NCBI GenBank assembly: GCA_023456105.1
Contig: JAEYAO010000092.1
Coordinates: 1 to 52,250, forward strand
Direction: 5' to 3'
Source: Pseudomonadota bacterium
GTDB taxonomy: Bacteria > Pseudomonadota > Alphaproteobacteria > Caulobacterales > Caulobacteraceae
Length of the DNA stretch: 52,250 nucleotides
How positions within the stretch are numbered: the stretch's first letter is position 1; the number at the start of each line of letters is the position of its first letter. Below the pieces are notes generated by a model that worked only from the letters and a program-made list of their open reading frames with translations, was not told the origin of the DNA and ran no database searches. Shown in pieces: positions 16,301 to 25,270 of this stretch. The position numbers and the translations under genes are program-made.

Positions 16301-17350
16301 ATGACCACGCCTGCGCCGACCCCGCCTCTGCTGCTCAGAGCCTTGCAAGGCGAGACGCTGGATCGGCCTCCGGTCTGGTTCATGCGGCAGGCGGGGCGCT
16401 ATCTGCCCGAGTACCGGGCTCTGCGCGCCCAGGCGCCGGACTTCATCGCCTTTTGCCTGAACCCCGACATGGCGGCGGAGGCGACGCTGCAGCCGATGCG
16501 GCGGTTCGGCTTCGACGCCGCCATCATCTTCGCCGACATCCTGCTGATCCCCCGCGCCCTGGGCCAAGACGTGTGGTTCGAGGCGGGCGAGGGACCGCGC
16601 CTGGGCCGCATGCCCGAGCCCGCTCGCATGGCCCCGCTGGCGGCCTCGGCCGGCGAGCATCTGTCGGCGGTGGGCGGTTCACTCAGCCGGGTGCGGGCGG
16701 CCTTGGAGCCGGAGCGGGCGCTGATCGGCTTCTGCGGCGCGCCCTGGACGGTCGCCACCTACATGCTGGACGGCGAGGCCCGCACCATCGGCAAGGGCGA
16801 GCGGGCGCAGGCGCGAACCTACGCCTACGCCGACCCCAGGCGGGTTGCGGCGACGCTGGAGGTGCTGGTCGAGGCGAGCGCCCATTATCTGAAGATGCAG
16901 GCCGACGCCGGCGCGCAGGTGCTGAAGATCTTCGAGAGCTGGGCGGAAGGGTTGCCGGACGACCTGTTTGAAGCCCTAGTTCTTAAGCCGCATCAGGCGC
17001 TGGTCAGGCGCGTGCGCGAACTGGGCGTGACCACGCCGCTGATCGGCTTTCCACGCGGCTCGGCGGCCCTGGCCGAGCGGTATGCACAGGAGGTCGAGGT
17101 GGACGCCGTGGCGCTGGACACCGCCTGTCCGCTGGAGGTCGGACGTCGCGTCCAGGCGATCAAGCCGATCCAGGGCGCGCTGGATCCGCTGCTTCTGCGC
17201 GCGGGCGGCGAGGCGCTGGACCGCCGAGTCGATCAGTTGGTGGAGGCCTGGGGGCAGGGCCCCTGGATCTTCAACCTGGGCCACGGCATCCTGCCGGACG
17301 TGCCGATCACCCATGTGGAGCGGGTCCTGACGCGGATCGGCGCGCAATGA
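16301..17350 (+). CDS. hemE: Uroporphyrinogen decarboxylase
   Basis: 349 residues. It removes four carboxyl groups from uroporphyrinogen III to give coproporphyrinogen III. Residues 23-39 hold the signature PPVWFMRQAGRYLPEYR. IIFADILLIPRALG, GFCGAPWTVATYML and the C-terminal FNLGHGILPD motif are also present. An in-frame GTG at 16277 is an alternative start, but the ATG fits the family N-terminus. It is the first gene on the right side of the origin and overlaps hemH by 4 nt. Confidence 0.96.
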   Translation: MTTPAPTPPLLLRALQGETLDRPPVWFMRQAGRYLPEYRALRAQAPDFIAFCLNPDMAAEATLQPMRRFGFDAAIIFADILLIPRALGQDVWFEAGEGPRLGRMPEPARMAPLAASAGEHLSAVGGSLSRVRAALEPERALIGFCGAPWTVATYMLDGEARTIGKGERAQARTYAYADPRRVAATLEVLVEASAHYLKMQADAGAQVLKIFESWAEGLPDDLFEALVLKPHQALVRRVRELGVTTPLIGFPRGSAALAERYAQEVEVDAVALDTACPLEVGRRVQAIKPIQGALDPLLLRAGGEALDRRVDQLVEAWGQGPWIFNLGHGILPDVPITHVERVLTRIGAQ

Positions 17351-18429
17351 GCGAGGGGACGGTTGACGCGGGCGTGGGCGGACGCCGCATCGCGGTGGTG
17401 CTGTTCAACCTGGGCGGGCCGGACGACCAGGCGACGGTAAAGCCGTTCCTGTTCAACCTGTTCAACGATCCGGCCATCATCGGCCTGCCCGGCTTCGCCC
17501 GCACGCCGCTGGCCCGGCTGATCTCCTCGCGGCGGGAGAAGACGGCCCAGGCCAACTACGCCCTGATGGGCGGCGGCTCGCCCCTGCTGCCCGAGACCCG
17601 CAAACAGGCCGAGGCGCTGGAGAGCCTGCTGAACGATCGTCTGGACGGCGACGAGGCGAAGGTGTTCGTCGCCATGCGCTACTGGCGGCCGCTGACGGAG
17701 GAGACGGCGGCCGATGTCGCGGTGTTCGGCCCCGACGAGATCGTGCTGCTGCCGCTGTATCCGCAGTTCTCGACCACCACCTCGCAGTCGTCGCTGAAAC
17801 TCTGGCATGAGACCTACTCCGGCTCCGGCCGGTCGCGCACCGTGTGCTGCTATCCGCAAGGCGCCGGCTGGATCGAGGCCCAGGTCGAAGCCGTTCGTCA
17901 GAAGCTGACGGAGGCCGGCGACCGCCCGGTGCGCATCCTGTTCTCGGCTCACGGCATTCCGGAAAGCCTGATCGAGAAGAAGGGCGATCCCTATCAGGCG
18001 CAGGTCGAGGCCACCGTCGAGGCGGTGGTCGCCCGGCTGGCGGTCGAGGGCGTCGGCATCGATCACGGCCTCTGCTATCAAAGCCGGGTGGGACCGATGA
18101 AATGGCTGGGCCCCTCCACGCCCGAGGCGCTGGAGCAGGCCGCGCGCGACGGCGTCGGCGTGGTGGTCGTGCCGATCGCCTTTGTGTCCGAACACGTCGA
18201 AACCCTGGTCGAGCTGGACATCGAATACGGCGAACTGGCGCATAGGCTGGGGGTCGCACCCTATCTGCGGGCGCCGGCCGTGGGCGCCGAGCCCGCCTTC
18301 ATCGGCGCCCTCGCCGACGCCGTGGCCGACGCCCTGCCGCGCACCGGCGCTGCGCCGTTCGGGCCGGGATGCCGCAAGGCGTGGAAGGCCTGTCCCCATC
18401 TTTGCCCCAATGAGGCCCAAGCCGCATGA
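17347..18429 (+). CDS. hemH: Ferrochelatase
   Basis: 360 residues. It inserts Fe2+ into protoporphyrin IX at the membrane surface. VVLFNLGGPDDQATVKPFL is the N-terminal signature. ILFSAHGIPESLIEKKGDPY carries the metal-binding histidine and FVSEHVETLVELDIEY the catalytic glutamate. The tail contains Cys residues in GPGCRKAWKACPHLCP, reminiscent of the C-terminal cysteines of some ferrochelatases that ligate a [2Fe-2S] cluster; whether a cluster is present cannot be decided here. ATGA overlaps join it to hemE and to hemJ. Confidence 0.96.
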   Translation: MSEGTVDAGVGGRRIAVVLFNLGGPDDQATVKPFLFNLFNDPAIIGLPGFARTPLARLISSRREKTAQANYALMGGGSPLLPETRKQAEALESLLNDRLDGDEAKVFVAMRYWRPLTEETAADVAVFGPDEIVLLPLYPQFSTTTSQSSLKLWHETYSGSGRSRTVCCYPQGAGWIEAQVEAVRQKLTEAGDRPVRILFSAHGIPESLIEKKGDPYQAQVEATVEAVVARLAVEGVGIDHGLCYQSRVGPMKWLGPSTPEALEQAARDGVGVVVVPIAFVSEHVETLVELDIEYGELAHRLGVAPYLRAPAVGAEPAFIGALADAVADALPRTGAAPFGPGCRKAWKACPHLCPNEAQAA

Positions 18430-18890
18430 CCGCCTATGATCTCGCGCGAGGCCTGCACATCCTGGCGGTGATCGCCTGGATGGCGGGTCTGCTGTTCCTG
18501 CCGCGCCTCTACGCCTACGACGCCGAACAGGCCGCAAAGCCCGAGCCTCTGCGGGGCGAGATGCAGGCGCTGCTGCGGACCTGGCAGACCCGCCTGCTGC
18601 GCATCATCGTCAATCCGGCCATGATCCTGGCCTGGGGCTTCGGTCTGTGGCTGATCCACCTGGACACGGTGGCGCGCGGCGCGTCCTTCCTGCTCGAGCC
18701 GTGGATGCTGACCAAGCTTCTGGGCGTGCTTCTGCTCAGCGGCTGGCACGGTTTTCTCGCCGGCCAGCGGCGCAGGATCGCGGCGGGGACATCGAAATAT
18801 TCCGGCCGCTTCTGGCGCATGACCAACGAGGTGCCGTTCGTGCTGGCCATCATCATGGTGCTGTCGGTGACGACGGAATGGCGGTTCTGA
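18426..18890 (+). CDS. hemJ: Protoporphyrinogen oxidase HemJ (UPF0093)
   Basis: 154-residue integral membrane protein with four predicted membrane segments. LHILAVIAWMAGLLFLPRLYAYDAE is the HemJ signature with the conserved histidine and the MAGLLFLPR motif. A second histidine lies in SGWHGFLAGQRRRIAAG. HemJ oxidises protoporphyrinogen IX, the step just before ferrochelatase, so hemE-hemH-hemJ forms a functional unit, with the missing coproporphyrinogen step encoded elsewhere. The start overlaps the hemH stop. Confidence 0.9.
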   Translation: MTAYDLARGLHILAVIAWMAGLLFLPRLYAYDAEQAAKPEPLRGEMQALLRTWQTRLLRIIVNPAMILAWGFGLWLIHLDTVARGASFLLEPWMLTKLLGVLLLSGWHGFLAGQRRRIAAGTSKYSGRFWRMTNEVPFVLAIIMVLSVTTEWRF

Positions 18891-19099
18891 TCCGCTCCGC
18901 TTGACCTCGCCGGCGGCCTGTGGTTCCGCTGGCGTGAGCCGTGCGGCGCGCTTCGCCTGCGGTCCCTCTCTCTTCGTGACGCCTGCCGATCGACCGGCGG
19001 GAGCCCGTCACGTCTCCCTGCCTACGGCCCCGGCCGACAATCTGGATACAACAGCGCCCGCGCGGGCTCGCCAGCGCGTGTGCGACCGTGAGCTCCCCC

Positions 19100-20509
19100 A
19101 TGACCGACGTGCGCGACACCGACATCACCACGCCCGAAGCTGAGACCTTCGAGAGCGACCAGGTTCAGGACAGCCAGCCGACCGGCGACGAAGGCGTGGT
19201 CGATCAGGAAGCCCACGAGGAAGACGGCGAGCCTGTCGTTCCCAACGGCCGCATCACCCTGGCCGAGCTGAACGAGAAGACGCCCGCGGATCTGGTCGCC
19301 TTCGCCGAAGGGCTTGAGGTCGAGAACGCCTCCAACCTGCGCAAGCAGGACCTGCTGTTCGCCATCCTCAAGGCCCTGGCCGAGGAGGAGGTCGAAATCA
19401 TCGCCGACGGCGTCCTGGAGATTCTGCCGGACGGTTTCGGCTTCCTGCGCAGCCCGGACGCCAACTATCTGCCCGGCCCGGATGACATCTACGTTTCGCC
19501 GTCGCAGATCCGCCGCTTCGGGCTGCGGTCGGGCGATACGGTGCACGGCGCGGTGCGCGGCCCGCGTGAGGGCGAGCGCTATTTCGCCCTGCTCAAGGTC
19601 GACACGATCAATCTCGAGGACCCCGAGGCGGTCAAGACCAAGGTCCTGTTCGACAATCTGACTCCGCTCTATCCCGAAGAGCGCCTGCACATGGAGATCC
19701 AGGATCCCACGCTGCGGGACCGCTCAGGGCGGGTCATCGATATCGTGGCGCCGCTCGGCAAGGGCCAGCGCTGCCTGATCGTGGCCCCGCCGCGCGTCGG
19801 CAAGACGGTGATGCTGCAGAACATCGCCAAGTCGATCGAGCGCAACCATCCTGAAGTCTTCTTGATCGTCCTGCTGATCGACGAGCGTCCGGAAGAAGTC
19901 ACCGACATGCAGCGCACGGTGAAGGGCGAGGTCGTGGCCTCGACCTTCGACGAGCCGGCCACCCGCCACGTCGCGGTCGCCGAGATGGTGATCGAAAAGG
20001 CCAAGCGTCTGGTCGAGCACAAGAAGGACGTGGTGATCCTGCTGGACTCCATCACCCGCCTCGGCCGCGCCTACAACGCCACCGTACCGTCGTCGGGCAA
20101 GGTCCTGACCGGGGGCGTCGACGCCAATGCGCTTCAGCGGCCCAAGCGCTTCTTCGGCGCCGCGCGGAATGTGGAGCAGGGCGGTTCGCTGACCATCATC
20201 GCCACCGCCCTGATCGACACCGGCAGCCGCATGGACGAGGTGATCTTTGAAGAGTTCAAGGGCACCGGCAACTCGGAGATCGTGCTGGACCGCAAGGTCG
20301 CCGACAAGCGCATCTTCCCGGCCATCGACGTGCTGAAGTCCGGCACCCGCAAGGAAGACTTGATCACGCCCAAGGAGCAGCTGGCCAAGACCTATGTCCT
20401 GCGCCGCATCCTGAACCCCATGGGTCCTCAGGACGCCATCGAGTTCCTGTTGGACAAGCTGCGCCAGTCCAAGAACAACGCGGACTTCTTCCAGTCCATG
20501 AACACCTGA
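19100..20509 (+). CDS. rho: Transcription termination factor Rho
   Basis: 469-residue hexameric RNA helicase. An acidic N-terminal extension of about 50 residues precedes the family start LAELNEKTPADLVAFAEGL. The RNA-binding cold-shock-like domain follows (LPDGFGFLRSPDANYLPGPD), then the P-loop APPRVGKTVML near residue 230 and DSITRLGRAYN. It ends in KLRQSKNNADFFQSMNT. I chose ATG 19100; GTG 19088 is in frame but has no better ribosome-binding site. The 209 bp upstream show no clear feature beyond presumed promoter space. A weak hairpin (20514-20529, GCGA loop) lies just after the stop. Confidence 0.96.
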   Translation: MTDVRDTDITTPEAETFESDQVQDSQPTGDEGVVDQEAHEEDGEPVVPNGRITLAELNEKTPADLVAFAEGLEVENASNLRKQDLLFAILKALAEEEVEIIADGVLEILPDGFGFLRSPDANYLPGPDDIYVSPSQIRRFGLRSGDTVHGAVRGPREGERYFALLKVDTINLEDPEAVKTKVLFDNLTPLYPEERLHMEIQDPTLRDRSGRVIDIVAPLGKGQRCLIVAPPRVGKTVMLQNIAKSIERNHPEVFLIVLLIDERPEEVTDMQRTVKGEVVASTFDEPATRHVAVAEMVIEKAKRLVEHKKDVVILLDSITRLGRAYNATVPSSGKVLTGGVDANALQRPKRFFGAARNVEQGGSLTIIATALIDTGSRMDEVIFEEFKGTGNSEIVLDRKVADKRIFPAIDVLKSGTRKEDLITPKEQLAKTYVLRRILNPMGPQDAIEFLLDKLRQSKNNADFFQSMNT

Positions 20510-20528
20510 GGCAGTCGGCGCGAGCCGG

Positions 20529-20544
20529 CGTTTCACGTGGAACA
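20529..20544. other. parS site, rho-mnmE gap
   Basis: CGTTTCACGTGGAACA: 14 of 16 bases fit TGTTTCACGTGAAACA, and the central 12 bases keep the CACGTG dyad. It is intergenic, about 4.4 kb right of the origin candidate, and so is free of coding constraint. Confidence 0.85.
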
Positions 20545-20567
20545 AGAAGGAGGATCGGGGGCCGGCG

Positions 20568-21875
20568 ATGACCGACACCATCTTCGCCTTGGCGACCCCG
20601 CCCGGACGCGGCGCCATCGCTGTGATCCGGCTGTCCGGGCCTGGGGTCGCGGACGTTCTGGATCGCCTCGGCGCGGGCGATCTCAAGCCCCGCATGGCGG
20701 CGGTGCGTCATCTCTCCCATGGGGGCGCGCACATCGACCAGGCTCTGATGTTGCGCTTCGTCGCGCCTGGTTCCTACACCGGAGAGGACGCGGCCGAGCT
20801 GCACCTGCATGGTGGACGCGCCGTGGTGGAGGCCGCCCAGAAGGGATTGATGGCTCTAGGTCTTCGGCCGGCCGAGCCCGGCGAGTTCACCCGCCGCGCC
20901 TTTCAGAACGGCCGCATGGACCTGACCCAGGCCGAGGCCGTGGCCGATCTGATCGATGCGGAGACCACGGCTCAGGCGCGCCAGGCGCTGGGTCAGCTTG
21001 AGGGCCGGCTGAGCGAGACCTACGCCGGCTTCCGGCGCGATCTCCTGCATGCGCTGGCCTTGGTTGAGGCGGAGATCGACTTTCCCGATGAAGAGGTGCC
21101 GGACAATCTGGCGCTCACCGCTGGACCGGTGCTGGACCGGCTGGCGCACGATCTGAGCGCCGCCATCGCCACGGGCGAGCGCGGCGAGCGGGTGCGTGAC
21201 GGATATCGCATCGTTCTGATCGGCGAGACCAACGCCGGCAAGTCCTCGCTGTTCAACGCTCTGGTGCGTCGTGAAGCCGCGATCGTCACTCCCATCGCCG
21301 GCACCACGCGCGACGTGCTGGACGCCGATTTGGTGATCGGCGGATACGCCGTGACCCTGTCGGACACGGCGGGTCTGCGCGACAGCGACGATCCGGTGGA
21401 GGCCGAGGGCGTGCGCCGCGCCCGTGCCCGCGCCGAGGCGGCCGACCTCCGCCTGTGGGTTCGCGCGCCGGGCGATCCGTCCGGTGCGGCGGCGGACTAC
21501 GTGCGGCCGGGCGATCTGATCGTCGCCAACAAGGCCGACCTCGGAGATGTGAGCTCCGACACTGACCTTGAAACGATCAAGCTCAGCACCGCAACCGGGG
21601 AGGGGCTCTCCGCTTTGCAGGACTGGCTCGGCGCTCGACTTCAACGTGATCTCTCCGGCGCCGACTTTCCAGCTGTGACCCAGGCGCGGCACCGCCACCG
21701 CCTGGGAGAGGCGCTGCAGGCCGTCCGGGCGGCTCGGCGCATTCTGGGGCACTCGCCGGAAATGGCCGGCGATGATCTACGTCGCGCGGGCGAAGCTCTC
21801 GCGCGCGTCACGGGGGCGATCGGCGTCGAGGACATACTCGGAGAGGTGTTCTCGACCTTCTGCATCGGAAAGTAA
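20568..21875 (+). CDS. mnmE: tRNA uridine-5-carboxymethylaminomethyl modification GTPase MnmE
   Basis: 435 residues (older name TrmE). With MnmG it installs the cmnm5 group on U34 of tRNAs. The N-terminal formyl-THF-binding domain begins TIFALATPPGRGAIAVIRLSG. The G domain has GETNAGKSS at about residues 219-227, GTTRDV, DTAGL and NKAD. The protein ends in FCIGK, the conserved C-x-G-K tail with the catalytic cysteine. It is flanked by two parS sites and followed by its partner mnmG. Confidence 0.97.
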   Translation: MTDTIFALATPPGRGAIAVIRLSGPGVADVLDRLGAGDLKPRMAAVRHLSHGGAHIDQALMLRFVAPGSYTGEDAAELHLHGGRAVVEAAQKGLMALGLRPAEPGEFTRRAFQNGRMDLTQAEAVADLIDAETTAQARQALGQLEGRLSETYAGFRRDLLHALALVEAEIDFPDEEVPDNLALTAGPVLDRLAHDLSAAIATGERGERVRDGYRIVLIGETNAGKSSLFNALVRREAAIVTPIAGTTRDVLDADLVIGGYAVTLSDTAGLRDSDDPVEAEGVRRARARAEAADLRLWVRAPGDPSGAAADYVRPGDLIVANKADLGDVSSDTDLETIKLSTATGEGLSALQDWLGARLQRDLSGADFPAVTQARHRHRLGEALQAVRAARRILGHSPEMAGDDLRRAGEALARVTGAIGVEDILGEVFSTFCIGK

Positions 21876-21881
21876 GACCGA

Positions 21882-21897
21882 TGTTCCACGTGAAACA
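21882..21897. other. parS site, mnmE-mnmG gap
   Basis: TGTTCCACGTGAAACA: 15 of 16 bases match TGTTTCACGTGAAACA. It is intergenic, just after the mnmE stop. This is one of the best matches in the window. Confidence 0.92.
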
Positions 21898-21959
21898 CGC
21901 CGAGCTGGGAGCCGTGGCCACGCTGGCGATTGGCGATGTTTTCCCCTATGTGGCGGCGC

Positions 21960-23837
21960 ATGCGCTCAGCTTCGGATCTCAGCTTCGACGTCATCGTAAT
22001 CGGCGGCGGCCACGCCGGCTGTGAGGCGGCGGCCGCCTCCGCCCGCGCGGGCGCGCGGACCCTGCTGCTGACGCAGAGGCTCGAGACGATCGGCGAGATG
22101 TCCTGCAACCCGGCCATCGGCGGTTTGGGCAAGGGTCATTTGGTCCGAGAGATCGACGCCCTTGACGGTTTGATGGGGCGTCTGGCGGACGTTTCGGGCA
22201 TTCAGTTCCGCCTGCTCAACCGTTCCAAGGGTGCGGCGGTGCGCGGGCCACGCAGCCAAATCGACCGTCGCCTCTACCGCGAAGCCATGCAGGCGGAACT
22301 GGCCGAGACCCCGAACCTCACCCTCAAGGCGGGAACGGCGGAGCGCCTGCTAATGGACGGCGAGCGTGTGGTCGGGGTGGTGACGGGCGACGGCGAGACT
22401 CTGACGGCGGCGGCGGTGGTGCTGACCACCGGCACCTTCCTGAACGGCGTGATCCATCGCGGCGACGAGCGCATCCCCGCGGGTCGCTTTGGCGAAGCGG
22501 CGTCCACGGGCCTAGCCGCCGACCTGCACGCGGCGGGCCCGGCGCTGGGACGTCTGAAGACGGGCACGCCGGCGCGGCTCGACGGGCGCACCATCGCTTG
22601 GGACCGGCTGGAGATGCAGGCGGCGGACGATCAGCCCACCCCGTTCTCCTTCCTCACCGACGAGATCCGCGTGCCGCAGATCCAGTGCGGCATCACCCAC
22701 ACCACCGCCGAGACCCACCGCATCATCGCCGAGAACCTTGGTGAGAGCGCCGTCTATGGCGGCCGCCTGTCCGGTCGGGGGCCGCGGTACTGTCCATCAA
22801 TCGAGGACAAGGTGGTGCGGTTCGCCGACAAGTCGAGCCACCAGGTCTTCCTTGAGCCCGAGGGCCTGGACGACCCCACCGTTTATCCGAACGGCATCTC
22901 GACCTCGGTGTCCGAGGCGACGCAGATGGCGTTCCTGCGCACCATGCCGGGGCTGGAGCAGGTGGAGGTGTTCCGCTTCGGCTACGCCATCGAATACGAC
23001 TACGTCGATCCTCGAGAGCTGACGCCCGCGCTGGAGGTCAAGCGCCGACCCGGCCTGTATCTCGCCGGCCAAATCAACGGCACTACCGGCTATGAAGAGG
23101 CCGGAGCGCAGGGGCTGATGGCGGGACTGAACGCCGCGCGGGCGGCGGCGGGCCGGGAGCCGGTCATCCTGGGCCGAGATCAGGCCTACATCGGGGTGAT
23201 GATCGACGATCTGGTGACGCGCGGCGTCACCGAACCCTATCGCATGTTCACCAGCCGCGCCGAGTATCGGCTGACGCTGCGCGCGGACAACGCCGACCAG
23301 CGCCTGACGCCGCTCGGCGTCTCTGTCGGCCTGGTCGGGGCCGACCGGCGCGCGCGCTTCGAGGCGAAGGCCGAGCAGCTTGCCGAAGCCGGGCGTATCG
23401 CGCGCGAGCGCCTGTTCACTCCCGGCGAGGCCAACGCTGTGGGCGTTCCGGTCAACGCCGACGGCCGGCGGCGTTCCATGCGGGACCTCCTCGCCTTTCC
23501 TGGCGTCACCCTGCCTCAGTTCGAAGCCGCCGTGCCTGAAATCGCCGGGTGGAGCGCCGAGGTGCGCGAGCAGGTGGAGATCGACGCGGGCTACGCCTCC
23601 TACCTCGATCGTCAGGCGCTCGATGCGGAAGCGCTGCGTCAGGAGGAGGCGCTCACCCTGTCACCCGACCTGGATTACGCGGCCATCGGCGGCCTGTCGA
23701 ACGAGGTGCGCGAAAAGCTGATCCGCGTTCGACCCCGCACCCTGGGTCAGGCCGGACGCATCGAGGGCGTCACGCCGGGGGCCCTGACCGCCTTGCTGGC
23801 CCATGTTCGCCGCACCAAGTCCGCGGCCCTCGCCTGA
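21960..23837 (+). CDS. mnmG: tRNA uridine-5-carboxymethylaminomethyl modification enzyme MnmG (GidA)
   Basis: 625 residues from the ATG at 21960. FAD-binding partner of MnmE. The Rossmann motif is VIVIGGGHAGCEAAAASARAG (residues 11-31), with SCNPAIGGLGKGHLVREIDA and GYEEAGAQGLMAGLNAA as further family blocks. The start is uncertain: TTG 21930, ATG 21936 and ATG 21948 are also in frame, and none has a convincing Shine-Dalgarno. The stop overlaps the rsmG ATG by 1 nt. Confidence 0.96.
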   Translation: MRSASDLSFDVIVIGGGHAGCEAAAASARAGARTLLLTQRLETIGEMSCNPAIGGLGKGHLVREIDALDGLMGRLADVSGIQFRLLNRSKGAAVRGPRSQIDRRLYREAMQAELAETPNLTLKAGTAERLLMDGERVVGVVTGDGETLTAAAVVLTTGTFLNGVIHRGDERIPAGRFGEAASTGLAADLHAAGPALGRLKTGTPARLDGRTIAWDRLEMQAADDQPTPFSFLTDEIRVPQIQCGITHTTAETHRIIAENLGESAVYGGRLSGRGPRYCPSIEDKVVRFADKSSHQVFLEPEGLDDPTVYPNGISTSVSEATQMAFLRTMPGLEQVEVFRFGYAIEYDYVDPRELTPALEVKRRPGLYLAGQINGTTGYEEAGAQGLMAGLNAARAAAGREPVILGRDQAYIGVMIDDLVTRGVTEPYRMFTSRAEYRLTLRADNADQRLTPLGVSVGLVGADRRARFEAKAEQLAEAGRIARERLFTPGEANAVGVPVNADGRRRSMRDLLAFPGVTLPQFEAAVPEIAGWSAEVREQVEIDAGYASYLDRQALDAEALRQEEALTLSPDLDYAAIGGLSNEVREKLIRVRPRTLGQAGRIEGVTPGALTALLAHVRRTKSAALA

Positions 23838-24457
23838 TGGATGCTCAAGCGTTCGCGGCCGCAACCAGCGCGACACCGTCCCAGATCGACGATCTCAACG
23901 CCTTTCGCCGGCGCCTGACCGAGGCAAATGCGGTGATGAACCTAGTGGGGCCCGACACCCTGCCGGACTTCTGGAACCGCCATGCCTATGACAGCGCCCA
24001 GCTGACACGGCATGCGTCCGAAGCGCGGACGTGGGCCGACCTTGGCGCCGGGGCGGGCTTCCCCGGCGTGGTGCTCGCCATTCTGTCGAAGGGCAGGGCG
24101 GATGCCCACGTCTGGTTGATCGATAGTCTGGGCAAGCGCTGCCGCTTCCTGCAGGAGGTGGTGGACGAACTCGCCCTGCCCGCTACCGTCATCAACGGCC
24201 GGGCCGAAGCGCAGTCGGTCACCGTCGACATCGTCACCGCCCGTGCCGTCGCGCCTTTGGAGAAGCTGCTGGGTTATGCACAGCCATACTTCGAGCGCGG
24301 GGCGCAGGGTCTTTTCCTGAAGGGGGAAAAGGCCGAAACGGAAGTGGCGGCCGCACGCAGTTCCTGGCGGTTCGACGCGTCGCTGTCGGTGTCCGAGAGC
24401 GATCCGCGCGGCCGCATCGTCTATGTCCGGAGTCTTCGCCGTGCCCGCCCAGCGTAA
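23837..24457 (+). CDS. rsmG: 16S rRNA (guanine527-N7)-methyltransferase RsmG (GidB)
   Basis: 206 residues. SAM-dependent methyltransferase acting on G527 of 16S rRNA. The SAM site is WADLGAGAGFPGVVLAI; MNLVGPDTLPDFWNRHAYDSAQL is the family N-terminal block and LIDSLGKRCRFLQEVV the second. The gene starts in the TGATG overlap with mnmG, and its 3' end overlaps the parA start. The order gidA-gidB-parA-parB is ancestral for bacteria near the origin. Confidence 0.96.
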   Translation: MDAQAFAAATSATPSQIDDLNAFRRRLTEANAVMNLVGPDTLPDFWNRHAYDSAQLTRHASEARTWADLGAGAGFPGVVLAILSKGRADAHVWLIDSLGKRCRFLQEVVDELALPATVINGRAEAQSVTVDIVTARAVAPLEKLLGYAQPYFERGAQGLFLKGEKAETEVAAARSSWRFDASLSVSESDPRGRIVYVRSLRRARPA

Positions 24458-25253
24458 GCCCGCCCGAGTTCTCGCCATCTCCAACCAGAAGGGCGGCGTC
24501 GGCAAGACGACCACCGCCATCAATCTGGGCACCGCCTTGGCTGCGATCGGCGAGAAGGTGCTGATCGTCGACATGGACCCGCAAGGCAATGCCTCCACAG
24601 GTCTCGGTGTTCCACGTGAAACGCGGCGAGTGACGATCTATGACGTGGTGGTGGATGGTCGCTCGATCCAGGACGCCGCAGTCGACACCTTGGTGCCGGG
24701 GCTGTCCATCGTGCCGGCCGATGCGGATATGTCCGGGGTGGAGATCGAACTCAGCCAGGCGGACCGGCGGTCCTACCGACTGCGCGACGCGCTGCGGGCG
24801 CATGACCTGGGTGCGGCGCCGTATGACTATGTGCTGATCGACTGCCCGCCGTCGCTGAACCTTCTGACGCTGAACGCCATGGCGGCGGCGGATGCGGTGC
24901 TGGTGCCGCTGCAGTGCGAGTTCTTCGCGCTGGAGGGCCTCAGTCAGTTGATGCGCACGGTGGACATGGTCCGCCAGAGCCTCAACCCCGCGCTCGAGAT
25001 CCAGGGTCTGGTGCTGACCATGTACGACCGCCGCAGCAGCCTGTCGGGTCAGGTCGCCAATGACGTTCGCGCCCACTTTGGCGACAAGGTCTACGACAGC
25101 GTCATTCCCCGCAATGTGCGGGTGGCCGAGGCGCCTTCGTACGGCAAGCCGGCGCTGATCTATGATCTGAAGTGCACCGGCAGCCAAGCCTATCTCAAGC
25201 TGGCGCGCGAACTGGTGCAGCGCGAGCGCAAGCGATTGAAGCAGGCAGCCTGA
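24441..25253 (+). CDS. parA: Chromosome partitioning ATPase ParA
   Basis: 270 residues. Deviant Walker A NTPase that forms the DNA-bound gradient moving ParB-parS complexes. The P-loop is KGGVGKTTT from residue 17 (signature lysine K17), with VDMDPQGNAS (Walker A') and IDCPPSLNLLTLNAMAAAD (Walker B). I prefer the GTG at 24441, which has GGAG 9 nt upstream and lies in the rsmG 3' end; an in-frame ATG at 24423 lacks such a site. A parS sequence lies within the coding region at 24608. Confidence 0.96.
   Translation: MPAQRKPARVLAISNQKGGVGKTTTAINLGTALAAIGEKVLIVDMDPQGNASTGLGVPRETRRVTIYDVVVDGRSIQDAAVDTLVPGLSIVPADADMSGVEIELSQADRRSYRLRDALRAHDLGAAPYDYVLIDCPPSLNLLTLNAMAAADAVLVPLQCEFFALEGLSQLMRTVDMVRQSLNPALEIQGLVLTMYDRRSSLSGQVANDVRAHFGDKVYDSVIPRNVRVAEAPSYGKPALIYDLKCTGSQAYLKLARELVQRERKRLKQAA
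24608..24623. other. parS site inside parA
   Basis: TGTTCCACGTGAAACG: 14 of 16 bases fit the consensus. It encodes VPRET, which is not a conserved ParA motif, so the match is more likely selected as DNA than by protein constraint. About 8.5 kb from the origin candidate. Confidence 0.85.
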
Positions 25254-25270
25254 AGCGGACGGACGAAGAC

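Noticed and set aside
20514..20534. Intrinsic terminator after rho
   Set aside because: A 6-bp stem with GCGA loop is followed only by GTTT, which belongs to the parS site; too weak to call on its own.
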